Part shown: in pieces, positions 1-9,870 of the stretch
How positions within the stretch are numbered: position 1 is the stretch's first letter
Layout: every line of letters begins with the position of its first letter
DNA from: Lepidurus packardi
Lineage: Eukaryota; Arthropoda; Branchiopoda; Notostraca; Triopsidae
NCBI GenBank assembly: GCA_023053545.1
Contig: JAKZAN010000007.1
Span: 9,982,001 to 10,046,000 of the forward strand
Direction: 5' to 3'
DNA length: 64,000 nt
Made by a program: the position numbers and the translations under genes
Notes under the pieces: generated by a model
Databases searched by the model: none
Told to the model about the DNA's origin: nothing
Seen by the model: only the letters and a program-made list of their open reading frames with translations

Positions 1-284
1 CGACTTCAAGGAACACGCGGCTACAATTGTAATCCAAGTTTCTAGAAAGCAAAGTTAAAGTTAAAACTCGTCCAAGCCCATCTTATTCTTAAGAGCGCTA
101 CGGCTACTCTTCTATTCGTGTGTTCTAGCCATGGTTGCGGTTTAAGAGACCTGGCCGCTTGTACCAATTCTTGTTCTTATGACAAGCGCCAGAGTGGGGC
201 TGTAATGGCGGATGCGACACTCTTTCTCAATAGATGGCGTAGTTTGGAAACCAGTCTATAATAGAGACAAATTTGCTAATAGAA

Positions 285-600
285 AATTCAGAGCTCCTTC
301 GAAGAACCTTTTGCAAAAGGGTTCGGCAGACAACTCCTATAGGACACATCTCAAACTGATAACGGATTTATTTCTTATTTGAACTATCCACATTTCTTCG
401 TACTTCTTCAAATTATTTATGTAGTCCATCTTTTTTATGTAGCCTTACATTAATCTTGAACATAACAACAGAATGGGTTACTGGGGCATAAATCAGCTTT
501 CCCACATAATCCAAATTTATTCACTTAACTGTCCAATTCAAACAGGTGAAAGTGAATTACTAAGCCTGCAGAAATATAAATGAAGTAGACCTAAACTGCT
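285..600. repeat. Dispersed repeat, copy 1 of 3
   Basis: About 300 bp recognisably shared with 20521-20890 and, for its left half, 43610-43755. Shared landmarks are GACAACTCCTATAG, a TTCTTCTTCAAAT-like stretch, and AATGGGTTA followed by AACAGGTGAA. No open frame or terminal repeats seen, so its class is unknown. The rest of 1-1648 shows no gene. Confidence 0.6.
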
Positions 601-606
601 CTGAAG

Positions 607-634
607 CCAGGGGGGGGCATTGCCACCCCCCTGG
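607..634. other. GC-rich hairpin
   Basis: CCAGGGGGG pairs with CCCCCCTGG, with an inner GGC/GCC stem around a 3-base loop and one bulged A. No adjacent gene; function unknown. Confidence 0.35.
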
Positions 635-1648
635 TTTCGAGAGCCCCCTCAAACCCGCAAATGCCGCCACGGGCTAATATTGATATATCAACATAAAATT
701 GCCACGTAAGAAAAAAGACCACCGACATATCTTGTGGAACTTAGATCATTTAACCTGGAACTTTTTAAAAGTGATTCGAAAATAATTGAGCCAGAGAACG
801 AGATGAGCACTTGATTGCACTCTTTACATGCGCAGGGTCGCGAAAGTTTTTAATGGGTCTTGTATTTAGGCAAACAAGGTATTAAACGGTGTTGATACGC
901 CGTAGCAGACTATGAGACCTTTTTCACCTTGCTTGAAGGAATAAAAACCACTGACCTGTTAGGTATGCATTCATTTGAAAAGCCTACTTGGCATGCCAAG
1001 GTTATCCTACTTGTATGTGCCATAGATGCTACTGCCAGGTATGTTTCCTAGCTCCTAACTTTCTAAGAAAAGTAAGGTAAAGCTTATATATAATACATAC
1101 TAACCACTTATGTATCTATTGATCTAGTTCTGAATAGGTTACAGTAGTGTAACATAGTTCTCTGGTACGTACCAGACACCACTTTTATAAGCGTGCCAAT
1201 AATTTTCATTAGTTTATTATATTCTAAATGAAGCTGTTTGGATCCTTTGATAAGCTTTAATGCTTTATCTGATCAATAAAGTTGGCAGTTTAAAGGCACG
1301 TATTAATGAGTATTAATGAAGGTCAACAGACATGTTCTGAATAATTTACTTGAATAAATATTTTCGTCAACGATTACATCAAACGTCAATCAGGTTATGG
1401 TTTTCATGTTACATGTGAGTCACTAAATAATAAAAAAATACTTTTATACCATGATTTGGCCGAAATAGCATCCAAGTATCATATATTCAATGTTATAGTA
1501 GACTTTGGCCTTTTTGAATTAAAGTTGTTAATTATAAGCATTTAAGTCGAATAGTTATGCTCGAAATAAAGGTTTAACTTCAATTTTTTTTCCGTGCTGT
1601 ATACCCTTGTTTAAACATTTTAAATGCTTCAAAATAATTGTTAGTGAC

Positions 1649-2806
1649 TTAATTCAAGGCGATAGTAGATGCATGCAAACTCGCTATATCCACGAAGGAA
1701 AGCGTAGGCTTGATAGGGAGGTTAGGGGAACCTTTGTCGAGGAGTTTTTCCAAATACATTCTTCTCCTGCTCGCTCCACATATAGAAGTTCCACTGCATT
1801 CGCTGCATGTCTTCGTCGCACTCGAATTCGCCGATGAATTTGGATCGTTACCACCTTTACAAACGCAGCAAGTGCTCGTGCATTGTGATACTGTAGCAGT
1901 ACAAGCTGTGCTCGTGCATTGTGATATTGTAGAAGTACATGCTGTGCTCGTGGCTGTGCATTGGGTTGACGTACTAGTACAGGACGTAGCGGTACAGCTT
2001 GACACTGTAACCGGAGTGGCCGAAGCTGTGCATTGCGATATTGTGCTAGTACAGGAGGTAGCAGTGCATTGCGATAGTGTACTAGTACAGGAGGTAGCAG
2101 TGCAAGATGACACTGTAGCCAGCGCTATGGTTTGGGTAGAGGTACAGCTTGTCAGTACACTCGCCGGTAGAGTGGAGTAGGAGGTTACCGTGACGGTTGT
2201 GTATTTCTTCTCCCAAAGAAGTCCAGGTCCAAGGCCAATGCCAGCGAAGCCTTCATGCCCAACATCTAGTTTGATACCCTTGGCCAAGAACGCTAGGACT
2301 GCCAAGGGTAGCAGTACTACTCCAGCAATCCCAAACCCGATAATTTTCTTTATCGACAGCGCCGCAATTGCTGGTCCCACTGCATCCAGAAAGAATCGAT
2401 CTTTGTCATCTGCGTCATGTTCCACTTCATGATAAGCGACTTGATGCTCGTCATCGTCATCATAGCCCGAGTATCGGTAGGCTTGCCCTCCGTCCGAATT
2501 GGGAAAAGGGATACGTAGCTGGCGATCAGCCTTTCTTGCTGGTTCTAGACCTTGGTTGACGTAGTCAGTCGTCTCTGTTGGCGTCCACGAGGGTTCGGTG
2601 TGTTTTTGGTCTAAGTCAGTCGTCTCTGCTGGCATCCATGAAGGTTCAATACGATAATCGTAATGAGCATTCGCTGGAGACCAAGAAGATTCAATATTGA
2701 ACATTGACTGTAAAAACTGGGGGATCTGGAAACTCTCCGCTGACGGCATCCACAAAGTTCCCAGTGAGCACACCAACAAAGATTGCACCATCAAAGCTTT
2801 CGCCAT
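1649..2806 (-). CDS. Mucin-like secreted or membrane protein with Cys/Ser/Thr repeats
   Basis: Single-exon gene of 385 codons, family not recognised. The start is the ATG at 2806, preceded by a signal peptide-like MAKALMVQSLLVCSLG run; the frame upstream of it has no other ATG. Residues about 35-85 hold three copies of a W-centred motif (ESSWSPA, EPSWMPAETTD, EPSWTPTETTD), then an acidic DDDD stretch. Around residue 160 is a hydrophobic block (IIGFGIAGVVLLPLAVLAFLA) that could be a membrane segment. After it comes a repeat region built on TSCTSTxSQCTA, very rich in Ser, Thr and Cys, then a CCVC cluster and a tail containing LPIKPTLSFVDI. The hydrophobic block, CCVC cluster and tail all recur in the gene at 9871-11685, so the two are paralogues. 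A TCAGT motif lies about 22 bp before the ATG. The Ser/Thr content suggests heavy O-glycosylation, but that is inference. Single-exon structure is assumed. Confidence 0.75.
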   Translation of the reverse strand: MAKALMVQSLLVCSLGTLWMPSAESFQIPQFLQSMFNIESSWSPANAHYDYRIEPSWMPAETTDLDQKHTEPSWTPTETTDYVNQGLEPARKADRQLRIPFPNSDGGQAYRYSGYDDDDEHQVAYHEVEHDADDKDRFFLDAVGPAIAALSIKKIIGFGIAGVVLLPLAVLAFLAKGIKLDVGHEGFAGIGLGPGLLWEKKYTTVTVTSYSTLPASVLTSCTSTQTIALATVSSCTATSCTSTLSQCTATSCTSTISQCTASATPVTVSSCTATSCTSTSTQCTATSTACTSTISQCTSTACTATVSQCTSTCCVCKGGNDPNSSANSSATKTCSECSGTSICGASRRRMYLEKLLDKGSPNLPIKPTLSFVDIASLHASTIALN

Positions 2807-3676
2807 CGTTTCTCTTTCCGGGAACTGAAGACAACTAATCAAACTTCTTCACTTGTATTTCCAACGGACGTTGCGATCTTAGTACAGCTCGCGAGACTCG
2901 CAAGTTTTGTACCGGTTGACGGGCGCCAGTACTGTGACTTTACTTGGGGTTGTCGAAGATGTTTTATGCCAGCCGATGTCCAAGCTTAGCCTACTTAGCC
3001 TACTTTAGGCAATTACTGTTGGCGCAGAAGAGTAAATGTATATTGTTTCACAAGTCCAACCTTTTACCAGCAATTCCCACCAATCGGAGCTCAGTGTCAA
3101 CTTCCTAGAGGTAGTCCGCTTTAATTACCGCAAGGCTCTACACTTGCATGCTTTTTATAGAACTTGGAGAACAGGTTTTTGCCGCTCTTAACCTTTAGCT
3201 GGATTTATAAAACATGTTCTTCGAGTTACCGCGTATAGTAATAATAGATATCCTGGTTCTTTTCTAACAGAACTTGCGGAACTGAAAAACCCAAAAGTTC
3301 AAGGATCTGAAACTTGCGGCACAAGACCCCACCAAAGCAACCATTTCCGTTAAATTCCAAGAAAACTAATTGGACCAAATTCTGCAGTACGTTCTCATCC
3401 GTTGGACTAGTTGCCTTCATCAAAGAACTTGAAGCAGATGAAGCCGCTATTATTATTTTTCTTAAATAATGATACTAGAACTGAATAGATATCGTAACGA
3501 TTCACTTGGTGAAGTGGAGAAAAAGCACAAATGCTGGTAAGTTGAAAAGATAACCAGACTTGTCAAACGTTTTGGGTTACCTCATAGTAAATGGTATTCT
3601 ACGGTAGGTTGCAGTTGGTGCTAACTATTGAATCCCTTATTATGAATCTACATTTCTGTCTATTAGTACATGACAT

Positions 3677-3812
3677 TGTAGTGCATTGCGTAGTGCATTG
3701 TGTATTGTGTAGTGCATTGTGTAGTGCATTGTGTAGTGCATTGCGTAGTGCATTGTGTAGTGCATTGCGTAGTGCAATGCATGACATTGTAGTGCATTGT
3801 AGTGCGTTGGTA
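3677..3812. repeat. Short tandem repeat, GTAGTGCATTG unit
   Basis: About a dozen imperfect copies of an 11-mer (GTAGTGCATTG/GTAGTGCATTGC). Open frames on both strands through it are products of the repeat. The same words GTGCATTG and GTAGTACA occur in the repeat region of the mucin-like gene at 1649-2806. Confidence 0.85.
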
Positions 3813-4176
3813 AGTCGAAAAACCTTTCTTTCATAGAAAGATTTCTTGCTAATTTAAAATTCTGCCGTTGTCATCGTATTGTGTTTGAAACTTTTCGAGA
3901 ATTTTATAACAGAGACGTACATTGCGTACTGTAGGCATGCTTAGGATAGCACACGGTTTTGGAATTCAAAATATGTGTAAGCTGAAGAGGGATCCGGTCT
4001 AGCTAAGAGGGACAGGTCTGGTTCTTGGAAAGGTAATTCAAGTTGAACTCTTGGAACATTTCTGGGGTAGGAAATTTTTTGTGGTTTCGCCTAGCCCGCT
4101 TCCGTAATGGTTCGGCCGTAGTCTAGTTTTTTAGTCGTGTCTGAGAAACGGACCGTTCACAAACCTGTTCAGGTTA

Positions 4177-5289
4177 ACAATGAACTCCCTATGTGCCACA
4201 TTCGGTCCAAAGGACGGGTTTATTTAATGGATGGCTTCGCCGAGCTCGTTGCATAGAGTCAATGGCTTAGTGTAATGTTGCTCCTATATTTTCTTACTTT
4301 TTAGAGGTGGCAACGGTACAGGTTTCTAAAATAAGCCTGCGTTTAGGCCAGGGAACCTGACCTCTTGACTATAGCCGAAGCTTGTGAGCCCTACCTTACG
4401 TTTTTAACGAGAGCTTTCCGGTCAGCTTTCCGGTCAGTCTTCAGTTGAATGCCTTTTCGAATAGTTCCTTCCTGCGTTATGATTAGTACCAGGCAATTAC
4501 TAAGGGTACCAGAGCCTATCCATGAACCACCCCCCACAATAGAAACAGAAAGATTCAGAGATTAGTTATACCGTTCACTACCCCATTCTTGGCTCACTTT
4601 GAATTCTAGTTCTGAGGTCACAACTTGTTCTCCATTAAACGGGGTAGCTTAGACAAAACAAACTACTTACATTGAACAAACAGGATTCCTAGAAGCATTC
4701 TTTTGGGTCCATACAAGGTCAATACCGACCATCTGGCGATCTCCTACTTCTTTAACAAAGAGGCTATTAATAGACGACTATTAGCCTCCTTTACGCCGGT
4801 TTTTGGAACCACATGCCATATAAATAAGTCAATGTACTGTAAGCAGTTCCATTTTCTGTTAAAGATACTATGTCGTGCACGTAACGAGGCAAGGAATGTA
4901 TTGTGCACTGATCTAAGTCTTAGAACATGTGTTTAGCGAATGATACATGGTCAAATAAGTGAACTGTTCTTGTCAAGTGATTTTTTGTGCACCGTCTCAG
5001 AAGACAGGTCTAACTGGCTGGTCTAATTTGTAATGCAACATTTCCACGAATACCAAACATCTAACCATTAGTTGTGTTTCACAACAAGGATTTCATTGGT
5101 TCTGTAGCGGCAGACGTGACAAGTTCGGTCAGTAGTACTTTTACTTGCTTTTATACGACTTTCAATTAGTTCTAAGTGTAGCAAGTGGCCGTTTTATTGT
5201 ACCCACGAAGCACTTTTTCTTCCTTGTTTATTTATGAGAGGATAACTTGGCCGTAGGCTACTTTTTGTTTGTTTTATATGTATAATGAT
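4177..5289. repeat. Tandem duplication of about 1.1 kb, left copy
   Basis: Begins near AACTCCCTATGTGCCACATT and matches 5299-6800 over most of its length, including GACGGGTTTATTTAATG, GCCAGGGAACCTGACCTCTTG and AACCACCCCCCA blocks in the same order. Each copy has small open frames containing FLLKI-CRA and CTD-SL-TC words, broken differently, so I do not call a gene. Confidence 0.75.
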
Positions 5290-5298
5290 AAAATCAGG

Positions 5299-6800
5299 CT
5301 AACAAACTCCCTATGTGCCACATTCCTTCCGAAAGACGGGTTTATTTAATGAGATGGCTTCGCCGGACTCGTTGCATGGAGTTAATTGTAATGTTGCCTC
5401 CATGTTTTCTTACTTTTTAGAGGCGGTAAGTATACAGTTTTCTAAAAATAAGCTTGCGTTTAGGCCAGGGAACCTGACCTCTTGACTATAGTCGAAAGCT
5501 TGCTCTACATTACGTTTTTTACGAGAGCTTTTCGTTCAGCCTTCAGTTGAATGCCCTTTTGAGAATAGTTCCTTCCTGCGTTATGATTAGTACCAGGTAA
5601 TTACTAAAGCTACCAGAGGCTATCCATGAACCACCCCCCAAAATAGAAACAGAAAGATTCAGGGATTAGTGCCACCGTTCACGACTCCCTGCCTGACTCA
5701 CTTTGAGTTATAGTTCTGAGACTACAACTTGTTCTCATTAAACGGGGTAACTTAGACAAAACAAACTACTTAAATTAAACAAACAGGATTCCTACAAGAG
5801 TTCTTTTTTGGACTATAAAAGGTCTATGTCGACCATCTGGCGATTACTTGATAACACAGGTTCTCGGAACAAAAGAAAATTGAAAGAGTCAAATGCTCCT
5901 ACTTCTTTAGCAAAGGGCTATTATTAGACGACTATTAGCTTCATGTATACCGGTTTTTGGAACCCACATGCTCTACACATAAGTCAATGTACCGTAAGCA
6001 GTTCGTTTCTCTGTTAAAGATAATATGTCGTGCAAGTTACGATGCCAAGAATGTATTGTGCACTGATCTAAGTCTTAGAACATGTTTTCAGCGGATGATA
6101 CATGGTCAAATCAGTTCCTTTTTCTGTTAAAGATAATATGTCGTGCAAGTCACGATGCCAAGAATATATTGGGCACTGATAAAAGTCTTGGGACATGTTT
6201 TCAGAGGACGCTACATGGTCAAATCAGTGAGTTGTTCTTGTCAAGGGATTTTTTGTGCACCGTCTCAGAGGACATCTCTAATTGGCTAGCCTAAGCTGAA
6301 ATACAATATCTCCACTGTAAGTGTGGTAGCCTTAAAAGTATGGTATGGTAAGCTTGTGTGGTATGACATAAGTGTAAGGTGAAGGTTGTCATTCTTGAGA
6401 CTTGACCAGGATCTGACTAACCGACCTGGACTGACTCACACTGGGATTGATTAACTGACCTGACCTTGTACCTCGACTATCTAGATAAAGGACCATGCTT
6501 CGTAAATACGTCAGTATTACGTTGAACTTGATTACTTTACACCATGAATAGCAAACATATAACCATTAGTTGTGTTTTTACAACAGGGATTTCATTGGTT
6601 CTGTAGAGGCAGACGTGACAAGTTCGGTCAGTAATATTTTTACGGGTTGTTTTCATATGACTTTCAAATAGTCCTAAATGTAGTAAGTGGCCGTTTTATT
6701 ATACCCACTTAGCATTTTTTCTTCCTTGTTTGTGTGTGAGATGATCGCTTGGCCGTAGGCTTTTTTTGGTTTTATATGTATAATTATAAAAACAGGGCAA
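5299..6800. repeat. Tandem duplication of about 1.1 kb, right copy
   Basis: Diverged copy of 4177-5289, longer because of a nested 113 bp tandem repeat (6001-6113 and 6114-6226) and an insertion at about 6300-6530 holding GAC(C)TGAC-rich sequence not found in the left copy. Confidence 0.75.
6001..6226. repeat. Nested 113 bp tandem duplication
   Basis: Two adjacent near-identical units, each containing TGTTAAAGATAATATGTCGT, then ATGCCAAGAATRTATTG and ACATGTTTTCAG. The first unit aligns to a single copy near 4845-4965. Confidence 0.8.
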
Positions 6801-6958
6801 CCAACTTATTCCTGTGTGGTAATAATACTTTGATGTTCAAGACAAAAATCACCATGTGCAGCATTGCGTAATTTACAATGTCACGTGAAATTCAACAACA
6901 ACATGAAATTATGCATTGTGACACTACTTCGTCCATTCACATCGTGCAAAACGGGTGA

Positions 6959-7392
6959 TCATAATAAGCGATCCTCATAATAAATCCTTAAAATTGGATT
7001 CTGTAATGCTGATGATTCTAATAACCAGTGGCCATAATCTGACGCCTACTGTAAATTGTGTCATAGCACTGCTTATGTAAATCGACACATTGTAGTATAT
7101 ATTCAAATTTGTATGACGAATGTCTATGGGTTAACTTGTGACATTGGACAAAAATACCAAATCTTTTATGGAGATAATAATCCAACGCAGTATTCTTTTA
7201 CGGACGACCTTCGTATGCGTAATGACGATCCATTAATAATGCCTGCGTAATGAGGTATTATTTTTCAATGAAAAGTCATAGAAACTACAACGGAGACTTG
7301 TGGAAAATTATATGGGTAAACCCATGGATATATATGAAAAAGAACATGGCGAATCTTGTAAACTTCGATGGATAAAACATGTAAAAATCTAT
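6959..7392. repeat. Segment duplicated at 27.5 kb, copy 1
   Basis: About 434 bp almost identical to 27503-27935 in the same orientation, ending at ACATGTAAAAAT. It includes a 60-odd-codon open frame starting MCHSTAYVNRH in both copies, but the two differ at its end, so coding status is doubtful. Confidence 0.85.
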
Positions 7393-7554
7393 AAAAAAAA
7401 AACCGGGCCCAATTCGAAGAAATAATCCATGTAACTCCATAATAGATTTTTCATAGAGAGACTTTTCATAGATTGACAAGGAAATGTGCTACTTTTTTCC
7501 CAACGGGGATTTCATTCTTGCGTTTAAATGACGTGACCTGCTGCCTAACCCCTT

Positions 7555-8075
7555 ATTAGGCTTGTGTTTCCACTCCCAGCTCAACACCGGTTTTGAGTAC
7601 CCTGAACTCAACACCGGAGTCGGGCTTAAGTCAACGAGCGTTCCAAATGGCGTAAATACTACTCAACCGAGTTACATAAGCATAAGAAAAATCAGCGCGC
7701 TTCCTTGTAGTATGCCACACACACAACTTCACTTTTCACGTCTCAGTGGAAATTTACAGTAACATAACATGATGTCTGAAAGGTGATTTGGGTGTGTGGC
7801 AATGACTTTTACCTATTCTATAAATAAAAAATATCTTTTACTTCAAATGAAAGGTCTATTGACATCAATTTGCAAACGCTTCTGGCTTTATTTACATTGC
7901 ACCTCGAGTCTCAGCGCGAAACGTCCCCCAACTTACCACTAGACCCCTGATCCGAAGTGGAGTTGACCAACCCTCACTTTGAACTAGAGTTTGGCCACGG
8001 ACAACAGGCGAGTTGATTTCCCACTTGAACTCCGAGTTGAGCTGGCAGTGGAAAAACAGCCTTAGACTAGGTCGC
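7555..8075. repeat. Possible inverted-repeat element
   Basis: TTTCCACTCCCAGCTCAACA near 7568 is repeated in inverted form near 8031-8055 (TTTCCACTGCCAGCTCAACT on the minus strand). Both sides carry several CAACTC/GAGTTG words. It resembles a decayed MITE or foldback, but clean ends and a target duplication were not found. Confidence 0.35.
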
Positions 8076-8651
8076 GCGTTCACCTTGAGGTGCCAAATCG
8101 AACGTGTTTGTACTGCTGCGTGCTGGGGCGATCCAACAGCCTCAGTTTTCAAGCCGTTTTGTATTCTCTGACATCTTTCAAAGATAGTCAAGTAGGAAGG
8201 CTTGCTTTGAAGGTCATGCTTTGCTGGTCTATAATGAAACGTAACCTAGCGAATGCAGCTTCCAACCGGCGCTCACCTGCAGTTACTCCAGAGGATATTA
8301 ATTCCTTTCAGATTCTTGGGCATTAGAGGCCAAGTTTACAAGCCAAAGGACAAGTCAAATACGCGTGACAATGTAACCTTCTGGTGAGGCGGCTACGGTG
8401 ACACAGTTTGATATCGGTTCCACATCGAGCATCGATCGTGAAGTTCTGAGAGACTTGCATTGTTTGTATATGATGAAAGAATTGGTAAATAGCTGTTAAA
8501 GTCGGACTGACAGGTCTGAACACCTCATCACATACCACACGTCGGAACTAACCTTAAAAATGTCTCTGCAGTTGGGATGTCGCCGCAAGGACTTTGGACC
8601 GCGACAAAGGGACTAAGCTAATGTGTATGGTCTTGTCCAAAAGGCATAGAT

Positions 8652-8820
8652 CAGTGGTTTTTAAACTTTTGGGTCCGCGGCTCCCCTCACACAAGCATGA
8701 CACCCACCGCGGCTTCCTCCAATATATAATGCCATATAATCCCAATTAGCCAACCGCTTTTGCAAAGACCCGCGGCTCCCTTAGCCTTAGGCTAAGTGGT
8801 TCACAGTTTGACCACCAGTG
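8652..8820. mobile_element. hAT-like MITE, 169 bp
   Basis: Left end CAGTGGTTTTTAAAC matches the complement of the right end, CACTGGTGGTCAAAC, in 12 of 15 positions, starting CA as hAT termini do. Flanking 8-mers GCATAGAT and GCGTATAT agree at 6 of 8 positions, fitting the 8 bp target duplication of hAT elements. Internal CCGCGGCTCCC occurs near both ends. No transposase, so non-autonomous. Confidence 0.7.
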
Positions 8821-9727
8821 GCGTATATGATTGTTTGATGACCCCAGAGATTAAGAAGTGCTTAGTTTGTTTTTAAACCGTAATTGATGACTTGACACAA
8901 AACTGTAGGAATGCTTAAGCAGGTGTTAATTTACAAATACATTTTAGTATATTCTAGTATCTATATCAGTAGCATCTTACCGCCTGTTGAAACCTTCAAC
9001 GTGCCTAGAATCGTTCAACACCAGTAGTTTTTGCATTAGTATTCTGCTTTGTTCATTAGTATCTTAGTTAAGAAATGATTTCTATAATCATCTAATTATA
9101 GAAGTGCTAAAAGGTTACTGTTAGAAAGAAGTATGGATTCAAACTGATTTACAAAGCAATGCCTTACTAGTGCGAAGTCCTTGTGCCGTTTTTCGTCTGT
9201 TATAAGTGAACATAAATCGATTAGGAATGAAATGGCTGAAACCTCCACTTTGGACCCAAATGGAAACGCGTTAATGAACCGTTAATAAAATAAGCGACCA
9301 AGATTGTATTTTTCGATACCATCTGCGAGCGAAGCTGGGTAGGACCCCGCTTAAGGGCGTATCACTTTAGAAGTTGTAATAGGACTTCTTTTGGCTTGAT
9401 CAAAACTTTGTCAACTGGTTTAGCAAACAACAACAGAATTTGCGTTGCATCTGATAGTCGGCAATGCATCTCTTAATATGGCTCATGTTTGGCAACCTGT
9501 TCCAATACAGACTAATAGTCTCGAATGCAATTTACGCCCTGCAATACCCTTTTTCAAGGTTTTCCCAACTTGTATAGTCGTTTTTATGGTTATTCCAAGT
9601 TATTCGCAATATGACCCTTAGCGCTCTTCTTACAAACAATGATAGCGCTCTTCTTACAATCAATACAAGCGATGTAAGGAAGTAACACCAATGGACAGAG
9701 TTAAGCACACGTGCTGTGAAAGACAAG

Positions 9728-9733
9728 TTTATT
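9728..9733 (-). terminator. Candidate polyadenylation signal
   Basis: AATAAA on the minus strand about 140 bp after the stop codon of the mucin-like gene 9871-11685. Confidence 0.45.
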
Positions 9734-9870
9734 ATTCAGTTAACTAGATACAATGGACGATAACATCGCTTGATTCGATTTGCAAGAGCACAAGAAAGAA
9801 ATTTCCTTTGCGGAAACGTGACTCTGCTATTGACTGCATTACACCTATGATTGTACGTTGTGGACAACAT

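Larger units (their letters stand above)
2843..9870. other. Gene-poor interval with duplications
   Basis: About 7 kb between the two mucin-like genes. I see no convincing coding exon. It holds an 11-mer tandem repeat, a large tandem duplication, one copy of a segment also found at 27.5 kb, a possible inverted-repeat element near 7.6-8.1 kb and a hAT-like MITE. Short open frames here lack codon structure or relatives. Confidence 0.5.

Noticed and set aside
1710-2180. 156-codon plus-strand frame
   Set aside because: Antisense shadow of the TSCTST repeat region of the mucin-like gene; Val/Gln-rich composition follows from the repeat.
3591-3836. Small frames on both strands
   Set aside because: Produced by the 11-mer tandem repeat; no other coding sign.
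4703-6294. Two similar 70-77 codon frames
   Set aside because: Only partly conserved between the two copies of the tandem duplication and broken by shifts.
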